A DNA stretch of 64,000 bases, taken from assembly GCF_002028455.1 (NCBI RefSeq), contig NZ_MWUM01000019.1, positions 43,393 through 107,392 of the forward strand, read 5' to 3'. The notes beneath the pieces were generated by a model. The model saw only the letters and a program-made list of their open reading frames with translations, made no database searches and was not told the DNA's origin. Origin of the DNA: Zoogloea sp. LCSB751 (GTDB lineage: Bacteria > Pseudomonadota > Gammaproteobacteria > Burkholderiales > Rhodocyclaceae). The position numbers were made by a program, and so were the translations under genes. Below are positions 16,941 to 26,922 of the stretch, piece by piece; position 1 is the stretch's first letter; every line of letters begins with the position of its first letter.

Positions 16941-16977
16941 CTGACGCTGGCGTGACCCAAGCATTACATCGCTGTCC
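16941..16977 (-). promoter_or_regulatory. CopR-type operator, site B
   Basis: On the plus strand: CTGACGCTGGCG, TGACCCA, AGC, ATTACAT, then CGCTGTCC. The left half and upstream context match sites A, C and D; the right half is degenerate. It lies between the lipoprotein start (16893) and the end of the ATPase gene (16986), so it must serve the lipoprotein. Confidence 0.55.
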
Positions 16978-16985
16978 TCGAAATG

Positions 16986-19349
16986 TCAGGAAGACTGCGG
17001 GCCTGTTTCCGCGCTCCGGAGGCGCAAGGCATTCCCCACTACGCTGACCGACGACAAACTCATCGCCAGCGCCGCAATCATCGGCGAGAGCACCAGCCCA
17101 TAGGCTGGATAGAGCACGCCCGCGGCAATCGGGATGCCGAGGGCGTTGTAGAGAAACGCGAAGGCCAGGTTCTGCCGCATGTTGCGGACGGTGGCCGTTG
17201 ATAGCGCACGGGCCCGGGCAATACCTCGCAGGTCGCCTTTGACGAGGGTCAGCTGCGCGCTGTTCATCGCTACATCGGTGCCGGTCCCCATGGCAATGCC
17301 GACATCCGCCTTGGCGAGGGCCGGCGCGTCGTTGATACCATCGCCGGCCATCGCCACGACATGTCCTTCCCGCTGCAGTCTTTCCACCAGGGCGAGCTTG
17401 TCGGCCGGCTTGACCTCTCCGTAGACTTCGTCGATCCCAAGCTGCTGCCCCACTGCGCGTGCGGTGGTGAAACCGTCACCGGTCGCCATCACCACGCGCA
17501 GTCCGGCGGCCCGCAGGTTCGCCAGGGCTTCTGGCGTGCTCGCCTTGATCGGGTCGGAAATGGCCAGCAGGCCAATAAGGAGCCCGTCACGGGCGAGATG
17601 GATCACGCTGGCACCGCTGTGGCGAAGGGCGTCGAGCTCGGCGGTGGAGTCGAGTGCCACGCCCTCCTGTGCCATCAACGCCGCATTGCCAAGTGCCAGG
17701 CGCCGGCCTGCCACGGTGCCATGAACGCCGATGCCGCTCGCCGACTCGAACTGCTCGGCCCTGTCGAGATTCATTCCCCGCTCGCGGGCAGCCCGCACGA
17801 TGGCATCGGCCAGCGGGTGCTCGCTGCCCTGGTCGAGACTGGCCGCAAGGCGAAGGATCTCGTCCTCGCCCATGCCTTGCAAGGCGATGGCCCGCTCGAA
17901 GGCGGGACGCCCTTCGGTCAGCGTGCCGGTCTTGTCGACGATCAGCGTGTCGATCCGGCGCAGATGCTCGATGGCCGCCGCATCCCGGAACAGGATGCCC
18001 TGGGTGGCGGCTTTGCCCGTGGCCACCATGATCGACATCGGCGTCGCCAGCCCGAGGGCGCAGGGGCAGGCGATGATCAGCACCGAGACCGCACTGATGA
18101 GCCCGAAGACCCAGCCTTGCTCCCCCCCGAACAGCCCCCAGGCAAAAAAGCTGGCGACGGCGATGGTGACGACGGCCAGCACGAAGTAGCCGGCCACGCT
18201 GTCGGCCAGGCGCTGCATCGGCGCCCTGGAGCGCTGGGCCTGGGCGACCATCTGGACGATCTGCGCCAGCATGGTCTGGGCGCCGACCTTTTCCGAGCGG
18301 ATGACGAGGCTGCCCGAGGTGTTCAGCGTCGCACCAATCACCGTGTCCGCCACCCGCTTGCTGACCGGCAGTGGCTCACCGGTGAGCATCGACTCATCGA
18401 CGGCACTGCCGCCTTCGACCACCACGCCATCCACCGGGACTTTCTCGCCCGGTCGGACTCTAAGCAGGTCACCCACATGGACGTGGTTGAGGGGAATGTC
18501 CTCCTCGCTGCCATCGGCCCCGATGCGTCTGGCGGTCTTCGGGGCCAGGCCCAGCAGGGACTTGATCGCCGCCGAGGTCTGCGAGCGGGCACGCAGTTCC
18601 AGCATCTGCCCCAGCAGCGTCAGCGAGATGATGACGGCCGCCGCTTCGAAGTACACGCCGATCCGGCCGTGGGCCATGAAGGATTCCGGGAAGAGCCCAG
18701 GCGCCAGCGTGGCGACGACGCTGTAAAGAAAGGCCGCGCCGGTACCGAGGCTGATCAGTGTCCACATGTTCGGACTGCGATGGCGGATCGACTGCGCACC
18801 GCGCACGAAGAAAGGCCCGCCGGCCCACAGGACGACGGGAATGCTGAGTACCAGCTCCACGCCGCTGAGGAGGGCCGGCGACAGGTTGCCCAGCAGATGT
18901 CCCGCCATCGCCAGCACGACCACGACCAGGGTGAGCGGCAGGCTGAACCAGAAGCGGCGCCGGAAATCCCGGTATTCGCCGGTATCGTCCTCGGCCGACA
19001 GGTCCGGCATCACCGGTTCGAGCGCCATCCCGCATTTCGGGCAGTTGCCGGGACCGATCTGGCGGACTTCCGGGTGCATCGGGCAGGTGTATTCCGCGCC
19101 GGGGTCGGTGCTCGCCGCCGAAGCCTGCGGATGGACGTAACGTGGCGGATCGGTATCGAACTGTGCTTTGCAGTGACTACTGCAGAACCGGTAGGTCGTA
19201 CCTGAAAATGCGCTCTGATGCGTCGACTCGGGCGGGACCGTCATCCCGCAGACCGGATCTGTCGCATTGCCCAGGATGGCGTCGTGGGTAGCGGACAGTG
19301 AATGAGGGTGGGCATGGTCATGCCCGTGCCCGGAAGCGGCGGATTTCAT
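16986..19349 (-). CDS. SilP/CopF-like copper/silver P1B-type ATPase
   Basis: 787-residue heavy-metal ATPase without Cys-type HMA domains. Instead it has a His-rich start (HGHDHAHPH), a YHS domain (DPVCGM about residue 32, then CSSHCKAQF) and a heavy-metal-binding domain (YTCPMHPEV...CPKCGM, about 87-112). CPCALGLATPMS (about 425), DKTGT (about 470) and GDGINDAPALAKAD are intact. It exports Cu(I)/Ag(I) from the cytoplasm. A CAAGGAG site precedes the ATG. It is the last gene of the long leftward copper cluster and the second copper ATPase in the window beside CopA. Confidence 0.92.
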   Translation of the reverse strand: MKSAASGHGHDHAHPHSLSATHDAILGNATDPVCGMTVPPESTHQSAFSGTTYRFCSSHCKAQFDTDPPRYVHPQASAASTDPGAEYTCPMHPEVRQIGPGNCPKCGMALEPVMPDLSAEDDTGEYRDFRRRFWFSLPLTLVVVVLAMAGHLLGNLSPALLSGVELVLSIPVVLWAGGPFFVRGAQSIRHRSPNMWTLISLGTGAAFLYSVVATLAPGLFPESFMAHGRIGVYFEAAAVIISLTLLGQMLELRARSQTSAAIKSLLGLAPKTARRIGADGSEEDIPLNHVHVGDLLRVRPGEKVPVDGVVVEGGSAVDESMLTGEPLPVSKRVADTVIGATLNTSGSLVIRSEKVGAQTMLAQIVQMVAQAQRSRAPMQRLADSVAGYFVLAVVTIAVASFFAWGLFGGEQGWVFGLISAVSVLIIACPCALGLATPMSIMVATGKAATQGILFRDAAAIEHLRRIDTLIVDKTGTLTEGRPAFERAIALQGMGEDEILRLAASLDQGSEHPLADAIVRAARERGMNLDRAEQFESASGIGVHGTVAGRRLALGNAALMAQEGVALDSTAELDALRHSGASVIHLARDGLLIGLLAISDPIKASTPEALANLRAAGLRVVMATGDGFTTARAVGQQLGIDEVYGEVKPADKLALVERLQREGHVVAMAGDGINDAPALAKADVGIAMGTGTDVAMNSAQLTLVKGDLRGIARARALSTATVRNMRQNLAFAFLYNALGIPIAAGVLYPAYGLVLSPMIAALAMSLSSVSVVGNALRLRSAETGPQSS

Positions 19350-19377
19350 GGCAGCTCCTTGTGGGTGCGCGTCTGGC

Positions 19378-20028
19378 TCAGTTGGGCGACCGACGCGGCT
19401 TGAAGGCCGGCCACCACCCGGGTGTCCGGCGCATGTAGTCGCGATACGCCTCGCCGAAGGTCTCCAGCGCCTGCGACTCCTCCCGCTTGGCGAGACGGAC
19501 GTAGGTCACGAGCAAGACCGGAAATAGAATGAGCGTCACCAAGGTCGGCCACTGAAACAGGAAGCCGATCATGATCAGGATGAAGGCAGCGTACTGTGGA
19601 TGGCGGATGCGCTCGTAAGGCCCCGTGGTTGCCAGACTCCCCGTCTTCTGCGCCTCGTAGAGCACCGGCCAGGCGTCGGCGAGCAGCCAGAAACCGCCGA
19701 TGATGAAGAGACTGGACAGGATGTGGAACGGACCGAAGTGGGGATTGGCCTTCCACCCGAAAATCATTTCCGGCAGATGCCCCGCGTCATGGGAGAGCCA
19801 GTTGATCCCCGGGAAATGCTCCGTGAGCCACCCGGAGAGCAGATAGATGGTCAGAGGAAAGCCGTACATCTCGGTAAACAGCGCGACGACAAATGCCGAG
19901 AACATGCCCAGCGTGCGCCAGTCCTGTTTGCTCTTTGGCTTGAAATAGCTTGCGGCAAACAGGATGAAGAAGAGCGAATTGATGACGACCAGCGTCCACA
20001 ATCCGTAATCACCGTCATGGCTGTTCAT
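19378..20028 (-). CDS. isoprenylcysteine methyltransferase-like (ICMT/PEMT) membrane protein
   Basis: 216-residue multi-span membrane protein. The C-terminal half carries the ICMT-family signature TGPYERIRHPQYAAFI and, further on, EESQALETFGEAYRDYMRRT, which form the AdoMet-binding region in the family. Four to five hydrophobic spans are visible. Such genes are common beside copper ATPases, but the substrate is unknown. The start MNSHDGDY at 20028 overlaps the DUF2933 gene end by 14 bases, so the two are translated together. Confidence 0.82.
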   Translation of the reverse strand: MNSHDGDYGLWTLVVINSLFFILFAASYFKPKSKQDWRTLGMFSAFVVALFTEMYGFPLTIYLLSGWLTEHFPGINWLSHDAGHLPEMIFGWKANPHFGPFHILSSLFIIGGFWLLADAWPVLYEAQKTGSLATTGPYERIRHPQYAAFILIMIGFLFQWPTLVTLILFPVLLVTYVRLAKREESQALETFGEAYRDYMRRTPGWWPAFKPRRSPN

Positions 20029-20281
20029 GGTGATCTCCCTTGTCTTCGGCCGCATGTCCAGGCTTGTGACCATGGTGCCCATGCATGAAGCGGTGCATCA
20101 GGGGACAGGCCAGCACCAACAGGTAGGGCAGAACGCCGAACAGATGGGCGCGGTGTTCCGCCAACAGGTAGAACAGGGCCATCGCGGCAAACAGCCACCA
20201 CATCCATCGACCGCGGCGGTGATGGTAGTGGGCCTGGGCATCCGTTCCAGTTTGAGACGATTCACGGGAGTCGATCATCAC
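20015..20281 (-). CDS. DUF2933-family small membrane protein
   Basis: 88 residues with two hydrophobic segments: WMWWLFAAMALFYLLAEHRA and then FGVLPYLLVLACPLMHRFMH. The phrase LLVLACPLMHRFMHGHHGH is the DUF2933 hallmark and ends in a His-rich tail. The Cys-x3-His and His cluster suggests copper handling at the inner membrane. It overlaps the ICMT-like gene. Function uncharacterised; strongly associated with copper/silver islands. Confidence 0.8.
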   Translation of the reverse strand: MMIDSRESSQTGTDAQAHYHHRRGRWMWWLFAAMALFYLLAEHRAHLFGVLPYLLVLACPLMHRFMHGHHGHKPGHAAEDKGDHHEQP

Positions 20282-20389
20282 GGCCTCCTAAAGTGAAGGA
20301 CACACTCAGCGCGGCGTGGGCGGCCGGTTGCAGCAAGCCTGAGGCCCGCTGCGGGCCGCGTTCTGCAGTTCGTTGTGCTCGGTGAAGCG

Positions 20390-20794
20390 CTACAGGCTAC
20401 GGCGCAGTGCGTGTAGGCCACCTTTCAGGACGATGCCTGCCGCCTGTATTTCGGCTTCGATCTGGGAAAGGGACACCCGGCGCAGGTCATAGTCGATGTG
20501 CAGCCGATCCGCCTCGGCCCGAATCGCGCTCACCCCCATCATTGCCTGGAGTCGGCGGCAGGTCTCGTCAAGGGCTGCACCCGTCGCGATGCGCAACAGG
20601 CGGCGCTTGGGCATGGCCCGAATATCCTCCCCGCGGACTGCACCGGCGAATAAGGCCGGTGCCTCCAGAAAGTGCGCCAGGCACTGGGCCGAGCAGAAAT
20701 GGAAGGTCACCCCATGGTAGACCGTGGTGTGAGCGCCATCACTCACCGTCATGCCGCACACTGGGTCCCGTTGGGTTTGCGTGCGCGCGTTCAT
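20390..20794 (-). CDS. YHS-domain protein with a degenerate HMA-like tail
   Basis: 134 residues. The N-terminal YHS domain has RDPVCGMTVSDGAHTTVYHG and FCSAQCLAHF, two Cys pairs that can bind metal. The C-terminal ~65 residues (GVSAIRAEADRLHIDYDLRR...IEAEIQAAGIVLKGG) have the alternating pattern of an HMA ferredoxin fold but no CxxC. An AAGGAGGCTCAG site precedes the ATG at 20794. It lies 20 bases after cusA and may act as a copper-binding partner of the efflux system. An upstream in-frame extension overlapping cusA was rejected. Confidence 0.78.
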   Translation of the reverse strand: MNARTQTQRDPVCGMTVSDGAHTTVYHGVTFHFCSAQCLAHFLEAPALFAGAVRGEDIRAMPKRRLLRIATGAALDETCRRLQAMMGVSAIRAEADRLHIDYDLRRVSLSQIEAEIQAAGIVLKGGLHALRRSL

Positions 20795-20814
20795 CTGAGC
20801 CTCCTTGTTTATGG

Positions 20815-23800
20815 CTACCCCTCCAGCCCACGTCCCAGCCGCCATTGCTTGACCAGCGCGTAGATGGCCGGGATCACGGCGAGGGTCAGGACGGTGGAGG
20901 AAATCATCCCGCCGACCATCGGTGCGGCGATGCGGCTCATCACTTCCGAGCCGGTGCCAGTGCCCCACATGATCGGCAAGAGGCCGGCCATGATCGCGAC
21001 GACCGTCATCATCTTCGGGCGGACGCGCTCGACGGCGCCTTCCATCACCGCCTCGTACAGGTCGCCCACGTGGGGTGCGCGGCCTTCCTCGCGGCAGCGG
21101 GCCTTGAGCGCTTCCCAGGCGTGATCCAGGTAGATCAGCATCACCACGCCGGTCTCCGCCGCCACGCCAGCCAACGCGATGAAGCCGACCGCCACCGCGA
21201 CGGACAGGTTGTAGCCGAGCAGCCACATCAGCCACACGCCACCGACCAGCGCGAAAGGCACCGACAGCATGACGATCAAGGTTTCGGTGATGCGCCGGAA
21301 GTTCAGATAGAGCAGCAGGAAGATCGTCAGCAGCGTGATCGGGATGACGATCTTCATCTTCTCGATGGCACGCTCCATGAACTCGAACTGGCCGCTCCAG
21401 GTCACGTAGTAGCCCGGTGGGAACTTGATTTGCGCGGCGACAGCCTTCTTCGCGTCGGCCACGTAGCCACCGATATCCCGGTCCCGGATATCCACGAAGA
21501 TATAGGCCGATAACAAGGCATTCTCAGTGCGAATACCCGGCGTACCTTTTGCGACCGAGACCTTCGCCAACTGCCCCAGCGGCACCATCGTGCCCCCCAT
21601 CGTCGGCACCAGCACCTGGCTGGCGATCTGCTGGGGATCGGAGCGCAGCTCGCGCGGGTAGCGTACGGTCACGCCAAAGCGCTCGCGCCCTTCGACGGTG
21701 GTGGTGACCATCTCGCCGCCGAGCGCACTACCGATCACATCCTGCAGGTCGCCGACGGCGAGACCGTAGCGGGCCAGCTGTTCCCGGTCGGGCTCGATGT
21801 TGAGGTAGAAGCCCCCAGTGATGCGCTCGGCGAAGGCGCTGGTGGTGCCGGGCACGGTCTTCACGACGGCCTCGATCTCTTTGGCCAGCTTCTCCATTTC
21901 AGCGAGATCCTTGCCGAAGACCTTGATGCCGATCGGCGTGCGGATGCCGGTGGACAGCATGTCGGTGCGGGCCTTGATCGGCATCGTCCAGGCATTGGCG
22001 ACACCGGGGAACTGCAGGGCCTTGTCCATTTCCGATATCAGCTTGTCGGTCGTCATGCCCGGCCGCCATTCGGACAGGGGCTTGAGGTTGATGACGGTCT
22101 CGAACATTTCGACCGGGGCCGGGTCGGTCGCGGTGTTGGCGCGGCCGGCCTTGCCGAACACCGACTCGACCTCGGGGAAGCTCTTGATGATCTTGTCCTG
22201 GGTCTGCATGAGCTCGGCAGCCTTGGTGATGGACATGCCCGGCAGAGAGGCTGGCATGTAGAGCAAGGTGCCTTCGTTCAAGGTCGGCATGAACTCCGAG
22301 CCGAGACGCGAAGCTGGATAGATCGACACGCCCAAGGCCAGCACGGCCAGCACGATGGTCAACTTCTTCCAGCGCATCACCGCGGCGATGATCGGCCGGT
22401 ACAGCCAGATCAGGACCCGGTTCACCGGGTTCTTGGCTTCCGGCATGATCTTGCCGCGGATGAACAGCAGCATCAGCACCGGCACCAAGGTGACGGACAG
22501 GAACGCGGCGCCGGCCATCGAGAAGGTCTTGGTGTAGGCCAGCGGCGAGAACAGGCGGCCTTCCTGGCCTTCCAGCGTGAACACCGGCAGGAAGGAGACG
22601 GTGATGATCAAGAGCGAGAAGAACAGCGCCGGGCCGACCTCCTTGCAGGCGGCCAGCATGGCTTCGAAACGTTCGGCCGTGGTGTGGCCGTCCGGCAGGC
22701 GCTCCAGGTGCTTGTGGGCGTTCTCGATCATCACGATGGCGGCGTCGATCATTGCGCCGATCGCAATGGCGATGCCACCCAGGCTCATCAGGTTGGAGTT
22801 CATGCCCAGCAGGCGCATCGCGATGAAGGCCATCAGCACGCCCACCGGCAACATCAGGATCGCCACCAGCGCGCTGCGCACATGGAGCAGGAAGACCACG
22901 CAGACTAGCGCCACGATGATCGACTCCTCGATCAGCGTGCCCTTCAGGGTCTCGATGGCCCGGTGGATCAGCTCGGAGCGGTCATAGACGGTCTGCACCG
23001 ACACGCCTTCCGGCAGGCCGGGCCCGATCTCGGCGATCTTGTCCTTCAGGTTGTGGATGACCTCCAGCGCGTTCTGTCCGTAGCGGGCCATGGCGATGCC
23101 GGCCACCACCTCGCCGTCGCCGTTCAGCTCGGTGAGGCCGCGGCGTTCGTCCGGCGCCAGCTCGACGCGGGCGATGTCGCGGACCAGCACCGGCGTGCCC
23201 TTGTCAGCCTTCACCACCAGCCGTTCAATGTCCGCCTTGCCGCGCAGGTAGCCCTTGCCGCGCACCATGTACTCGGTCTCGGCCATCTCCACCACGCGGC
23301 CGCCCACGTCCCGGTTGGAGTCGCGGATCACCTGGGCGACCTTCATCAGCGGAATGCCGTAGGCGCGCAGCTTCACCGGATCGACGGTGACCTGGTAGGT
23401 TTGCACGAAGCCGCCGATGGAGGCCACCTCGGCGACGCCGTGGGCCTTGGCCAGCTGGTAGCGCAGATACCAGTCCTGGATCGTACGCAGCTCGGCAAGG
23501 GTCTTCTCCTTGGCGATCAGCGCGTATTGATAGACCCAGCCGACGCCGGTGGCGTCCGGGCCGATCTGGGGTGTCACGCCCTTGGGCATGCGGCCCGCGG
23601 CGAAGTTGAGGTATTCGAGGACCCGTGAGCGGGCCCAGTAAATGTCGGTGCCGTCTTCAAAAATGATGTAGACGAAGGACGCACCGAAGAAGGAGAAACC
23701 CCGCACCACCTTCGACTTGGGCACCGACAGCATGGCCGTGGTGAGCGGGTAGGTGACCTGGTCCTCGACCACCTGCGGCGCCTGGCCGGGGTATTCGGTG

Positions 23801-23949
23801 TAGACGATGACCTGCACGTCGGAGAGGTCGGGCAGCGCGTCGATGGGCGTACGCAGCACCGCAAACACCCCAGCCGCGAGAATGAACAGTGTGGCGAGCA
23901 GAACCAGAAAGCGGTTCCGGCCCGACCAGTCGATGATTTGGGCCAGCAT
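20815..23949 (-). CDS. cusA: CusA-type Cu(I)/Ag(I) RND efflux permease
   Basis: 1044-residue inner-membrane RND pump of the heavy-metal (HME4) group. The transmembrane-4 signature GGIAIAIGAMIDAAIVMIEN is the monovalent-cation (Cu/Ag) type. MLAQIIDWSGRNRFLV begins the protein, and twelve spans in the usual 1+5+1+5 arrangement can be traced. It exports periplasmic or cytoplasmic Cu(I)/Ag(I) through CusB and a TolC-type channel by proton exchange. The ATG at 23949 was chosen over an unconserved upstream frame to 24072 that overlaps cusB. Confidence 0.94.
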   Translation of the reverse strand: MLAQIIDWSGRNRFLVLLATLFILAAGVFAVLRTPIDALPDLSDVQVIVYTEYPGQAPQVVEDQVTYPLTTAMLSVPKSKVVRGFSFFGASFVYIIFEDGTDIYWARSRVLEYLNFAAGRMPKGVTPQIGPDATGVGWVYQYALIAKEKTLAELRTIQDWYLRYQLAKAHGVAEVASIGGFVQTYQVTVDPVKLRAYGIPLMKVAQVIRDSNRDVGGRVVEMAETEYMVRGKGYLRGKADIERLVVKADKGTPVLVRDIARVELAPDERRGLTELNGDGEVVAGIAMARYGQNALEVIHNLKDKIAEIGPGLPEGVSVQTVYDRSELIHRAIETLKGTLIEESIIVALVCVVFLLHVRSALVAILMLPVGVLMAFIAMRLLGMNSNLMSLGGIAIAIGAMIDAAIVMIENAHKHLERLPDGHTTAERFEAMLAACKEVGPALFFSLLIITVSFLPVFTLEGQEGRLFSPLAYTKTFSMAGAAFLSVTLVPVLMLLFIRGKIMPEAKNPVNRVLIWLYRPIIAAVMRWKKLTIVLAVLALGVSIYPASRLGSEFMPTLNEGTLLYMPASLPGMSITKAAELMQTQDKIIKSFPEVESVFGKAGRANTATDPAPVEMFETVINLKPLSEWRPGMTTDKLISEMDKALQFPGVANAWTMPIKARTDMLSTGIRTPIGIKVFGKDLAEMEKLAKEIEAVVKTVPGTTSAFAERITGGFYLNIEPDREQLARYGLAVGDLQDVIGSALGGEMVTTTVEGRERFGVTVRYPRELRSDPQQIASQVLVPTMGGTMVPLGQLAKVSVAKGTPGIRTENALLSAYIFVDIRDRDIGGYVADAKKAVAAQIKFPPGYYVTWSGQFEFMERAIEKMKIVIPITLLTIFLLLYLNFRRITETLIVMLSVPFALVGGVWLMWLLGYNLSVAVAVGFIALAGVAAETGVVMLIYLDHAWEALKARCREEGRAPHVGDLYEAVMEGAVERVRPKMMTVVAIMAGLLPIMWGTGTGSEVMSRIAAPMVGGMISSTVLTLAVIPAIYALVKQWRLGRGLEG

Positions 23950-23962
23950 GATGGATCCTGTG

Positions 23963-25582
23963 TCAGTGGCCTGCGTGGGGATTGGCAGCCGGCGCCGAAG
24001 GGGCCGCCTTGCCGGCAGGGGTTGCCGAGGTGATGACCCATTCGCCGGGCTGGCGCTCGACGAATTCAACATCCACCTTAACGCCCGGCTTCAAGGCCTG
24101 GAGCAGCGAGGGATTGGCCACCTTGAACTCCATGGTCATCGCCGGCCACTTGAGGCTGGCGACCGGGCCGTGACTCAGGCTGACCGTCCCGTCCTTGGCA
24201 TCGACACTGCCCACCGTGCCTTCAGCCCGGTGCCCGGCCGCTTGGGGCGCCGCCGCAGGCTTCTCGCCGTCCTTTCCGGACTTCGGTGCTCCACCATGGC
24301 CCGAATGACCAAAGCCACCGACCGCGGCTTTCAGGTTGCTTTCCGCATCGATCAGGAAGTTGGCGGCGACAACCACCTTTTCGCCGGCCTTGACGCCATC
24401 CATCACTTCGATATGGTTCTCGCTACGACCGCCCAGCTTCACGTCCCGTGGCTCGAAACGGCCTTCGCCGTGCGCGACAAGGACGATCTGGCGGGTGCCA
24501 CTGTCGATGACCGCCGAGCTCGGCACAGTCACGACCTGGCCCTTGCCCTCCACCGGTACCTCTACCTGCGCAAACATTGCGGGTTTCAACAGCTGCCCCG
24601 GGTTTGGCAACTCCACCCGAACCGCGACCGTTCGCGTTTCCGCATTCAAGGTCGGATAGACATAGCTCACCTTGCCCTCGAAGACCTTGTCCGGATAGGC
24701 ATTGATGCGCACCTTGGCGAGGCTGCCGCTACGCACCAGGCCGATGTCCTGCTCGAACACGTCAGCGATGACCCACACGGACGACAGGTCGGCCACTTGA
24801 TACAAGGTGTCGCCCGGCATGAAGCGCATCCCTTGCAAAGCCTTCTTCTCGGTGACGACACCGGCCACCGGGGAGCGGAAGGTCAGCGTGCGCTTGGTGG
24901 CACCCGACTTGGCAAGAGCACGGATCTGCTCTTCTGAAATGTCCCAGTTGCGCAGGCGCAGCAAGCTCGATTCGGCCAGTTGCTTCATGCCGCTCTGTGC
25001 TTCGCTGCCGGCATCCTTCAGCGCGTCGACGCCCTGGGCGGCAATGGCGTATTCCCGCTGGGCCGACACCAACTCGGGGCTGTACACCTCGAAGAGCGGC
25101 TGGCCTTGGGCGACCGGCTGGCCGGTGACATTCACATGCAGGCGCTCGACGTAGCCCTCGAACTTCGGCGAGATCGCGAAGCTGCGCCGCTCGTCGATCT
25201 CCACGCGGCCGGCGGCGCGCACCGTGCGGTCCAGGCTGCGCAACTCGGCCGCCTCGGTGCGCACGCCGAGCTTCTGGACCTTGTCGGTGCTGATCTTGAT
25301 CGCGTTGGCTGCCGCGGGTTCGTCATCCGCTTCGCCTTCATAGACCGGGATGTAGTCCATCCCCATCGGATCCTTCTTGGGCGTCGGCGACGTATCCGGC
25401 AGGCCCATCGGGTTGCGGTAATACAGCAGCTTGCGCTCCTTCTTCGCGCCATCCATCGGTGCCGCCGCAACCGGACTGGCAGCGGGTTCATGGCCTGACG
25501 AAGGGCGTTGCCCGAGCCAGTAGCCGCCACCGGCAGCCAACGCAACAGCAAGGCCGACCGCAATGCCTGCGCCTGTTTTCAT
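23963..25582 (-). CDS. cusB: CusB-type periplasmic adaptor fused to a CusF domain
   Basis: 539 residues. An N-terminal anchor is followed by a heavy-metal-binding domain (YYRNPMGLPDTSPTPKKDPM, GMDY; about 55-80). Next come the barrel-sandwich, hairpin and beta-barrel parts of a membrane-fusion protein. At about 455-525 there is a CusF-like domain (GTVGSVDAKDGTVSLSHGPV and KWPAMTMEFKV, with the W/M/M copper ligands). Plain CusB (about 400 residues) lacks this tail. It joins CusA to the outer-membrane channel, and the fused CusF would hand copper over locally. Its start overlaps the TolC gene stop by four bases. Confidence 0.92.
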   Translation of the reverse strand: MKTGAGIAVGLAVALAAGGGYWLGQRPSSGHEPAASPVAAAPMDGAKKERKLLYYRNPMGLPDTSPTPKKDPMGMDYIPVYEGEADDEPAAANAIKISTDKVQKLGVRTEAAELRSLDRTVRAAGRVEIDERRSFAISPKFEGYVERLHVNVTGQPVAQGQPLFEVYSPELVSAQREYAIAAQGVDALKDAGSEAQSGMKQLAESSLLRLRNWDISEEQIRALAKSGATKRTLTFRSPVAGVVTEKKALQGMRFMPGDTLYQVADLSSVWVIADVFEQDIGLVRSGSLAKVRINAYPDKVFEGKVSYVYPTLNAETRTVAVRVELPNPGQLLKPAMFAQVEVPVEGKGQVVTVPSSAVIDSGTRQIVLVAHGEGRFEPRDVKLGGRSENHIEVMDGVKAGEKVVVAANFLIDAESNLKAAVGGFGHSGHGGAPKSGKDGEKPAAAPQAAGHRAEGTVGSVDAKDGTVSLSHGPVASLKWPAMTMEFKVANPSLLQALKPGVKVDVEFVERQPGEWVITSATPAGKAAPSAPAANPHAGH

Positions 25583-26853
25583 AGGTCTTCTCCGAGAATG
25601 CGTTCGATGTCGGCCAGGCGGATCTGTGCCTCGGCCTGGGCCTTGATTTGGGATTGCCGGGCTTGGCGAATCTGCCGCTGGGCGTCGAGCAGCGTGGCGA
25701 AGTCCACCTTGCCGGTCTCATAGCCGGCCAAGGCCGCCTTGAAAGTAAGTTCGGATTGCGGCAAGAGGCTCGTTGAGGCCAGGCTCTCGGTCCGGCGAGC
25801 CGCATCGAAACCGGACAGGTTTTCGGCCAGATCGCCCAGAACCTGATTGGCGGTCGCATCCCGGCGCGCTTTGGCGGCGGACAGCATGGCCTCGGACTCC
25901 CGCTCCTGGGCCCGGCGGCTGCCCTGCTGTAGCGGCAGGTTCAGTTCCACCATCAATTCCCATTCACGCACCGCGCCCTGGTACTGGATCGGCGAAATGC
26001 CCAGCGTGAAATCCGGGTAACGGTTCTTGTAAGTGAGTTCGCGACTCTTCTCCGCCGAGCGAATGCGGGCTTCGTCCGCGAAGATCTGCGGGTTCCTTGT
26101 CCTGGCCCGCTCTTCCAGGGTCGTCGGATCGAGCTGAGCGGGCGCGGGTAGTGTCCGCAGGCGTTCCGGGGCTGCCAAGGGCGAAGACGTCGGCCTTGCA
26201 AGAAGCGCGTTCAGGCGCGCCTGCAGTTGCCGACGTTCGTTCTGCAGGGCGACCAACTCATTTTTCATGCTGGTCTGCTCGACCTGGGCGCGGATCACGT
26301 CCTGCTGAGCGGCCAGGCCGCCGGCGTAGCGCACCTGGGCGATCTTCTCGAGACGGACCATCAGATCGAGGATTTCGCGAGTCAGCTGCTCGTTGCGATA
26401 GACGTACTGGAGTTGGGAATAGGCAGTCTTGATGCGCGCGGCCAGTTCCGCCCAGGTGCCGCTGGCACGCCCTTCGGCGCCGCGGGCATCGAGTTCAGCG
26501 ATCTCCCGCTTGAGGTCCCGCTTGCCCAGCCAGGGCACGTCCTGCATCAGCAGGTAGCGCGTGCTGCCGACCTGGGCCGGCAGCAGCGCTGGATTCTGTT
26601 CGCCCATGCGCGTGATGTCGCGCAGTTCGGTACGGAACTTCGGGTCGGGCAGTGCCCCGGCAGGCACGATGCGCTCTGTGGCGGCGTCCGCTTCAAACCG
26701 CATCGCCGCGTAGTCAGGGTTGCGACTGCGGGCATAGTTCAGTAGCGAGTCCACGTCGGCGCCGATCGGGGCCTCCTGTGCCTGAGCTACCCAACTGAAT
26801 GCGCCCAACAACGCGATGGCGGCACACCGCATCCGCCTGCCTCGTATTCTCAT
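25579..26853 (-). CDS. TolC-family outer-membrane channel of the Cus system
   Basis: 424 residues with a signal peptide (CAAIALLGAFSWVAQAQ). Two repeated coiled-coil halves of an OEP/TolC protein follow, with PDPKFRTELRDI, RYLLMQDVPWLGKRDLKREI and, near the end, YETGKVDFATLLDAQRQIRQ. It lies directly upstream of cusB with a four-base overlap, so it takes the CusC role, although it is shorter than E. coli CusC and lacks a lipobox. It forms the exit duct for Cu/Ag. Confidence 0.9.
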   Translation of the reverse strand: MRIRGRRMRCAAIALLGAFSWVAQAQEAPIGADVDSLLNYARSRNPDYAAMRFEADAATERIVPAGALPDPKFRTELRDITRMGEQNPALLPAQVGSTRYLLMQDVPWLGKRDLKREIAELDARGAEGRASGTWAELAARIKTAYSQLQYVYRNEQLTREILDLMVRLEKIAQVRYAGGLAAQQDVIRAQVEQTSMKNELVALQNERRQLQARLNALLARPTSSPLAAPERLRTLPAPAQLDPTTLEERARTRNPQIFADEARIRSAEKSRELTYKNRYPDFTLGISPIQYQGAVREWELMVELNLPLQQGSRRAQERESEAMLSAAKARRDATANQVLGDLAENLSGFDAARRTESLASTSLLPQSELTFKAALAGYETGKVDFATLLDAQRQIRQARQSQIKAQAEAQIRLADIERILGEDL

Positions 26854-26922
26854 GTTCCACTCCCTGGACGGTGACGCCTGGAAGGCGGGTGCTTCCCCGC
26901 GCTTCCGACATCGCGAAGCAAC

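Noticed and set aside
17361..19205. A 614-codon plus-strand open frame
   Set aside because: It lies entirely antisense to the SilP/CopF-like ATPase and has the His/Arg/Gln-rich composition of a shadow frame in GC-rich DNA.
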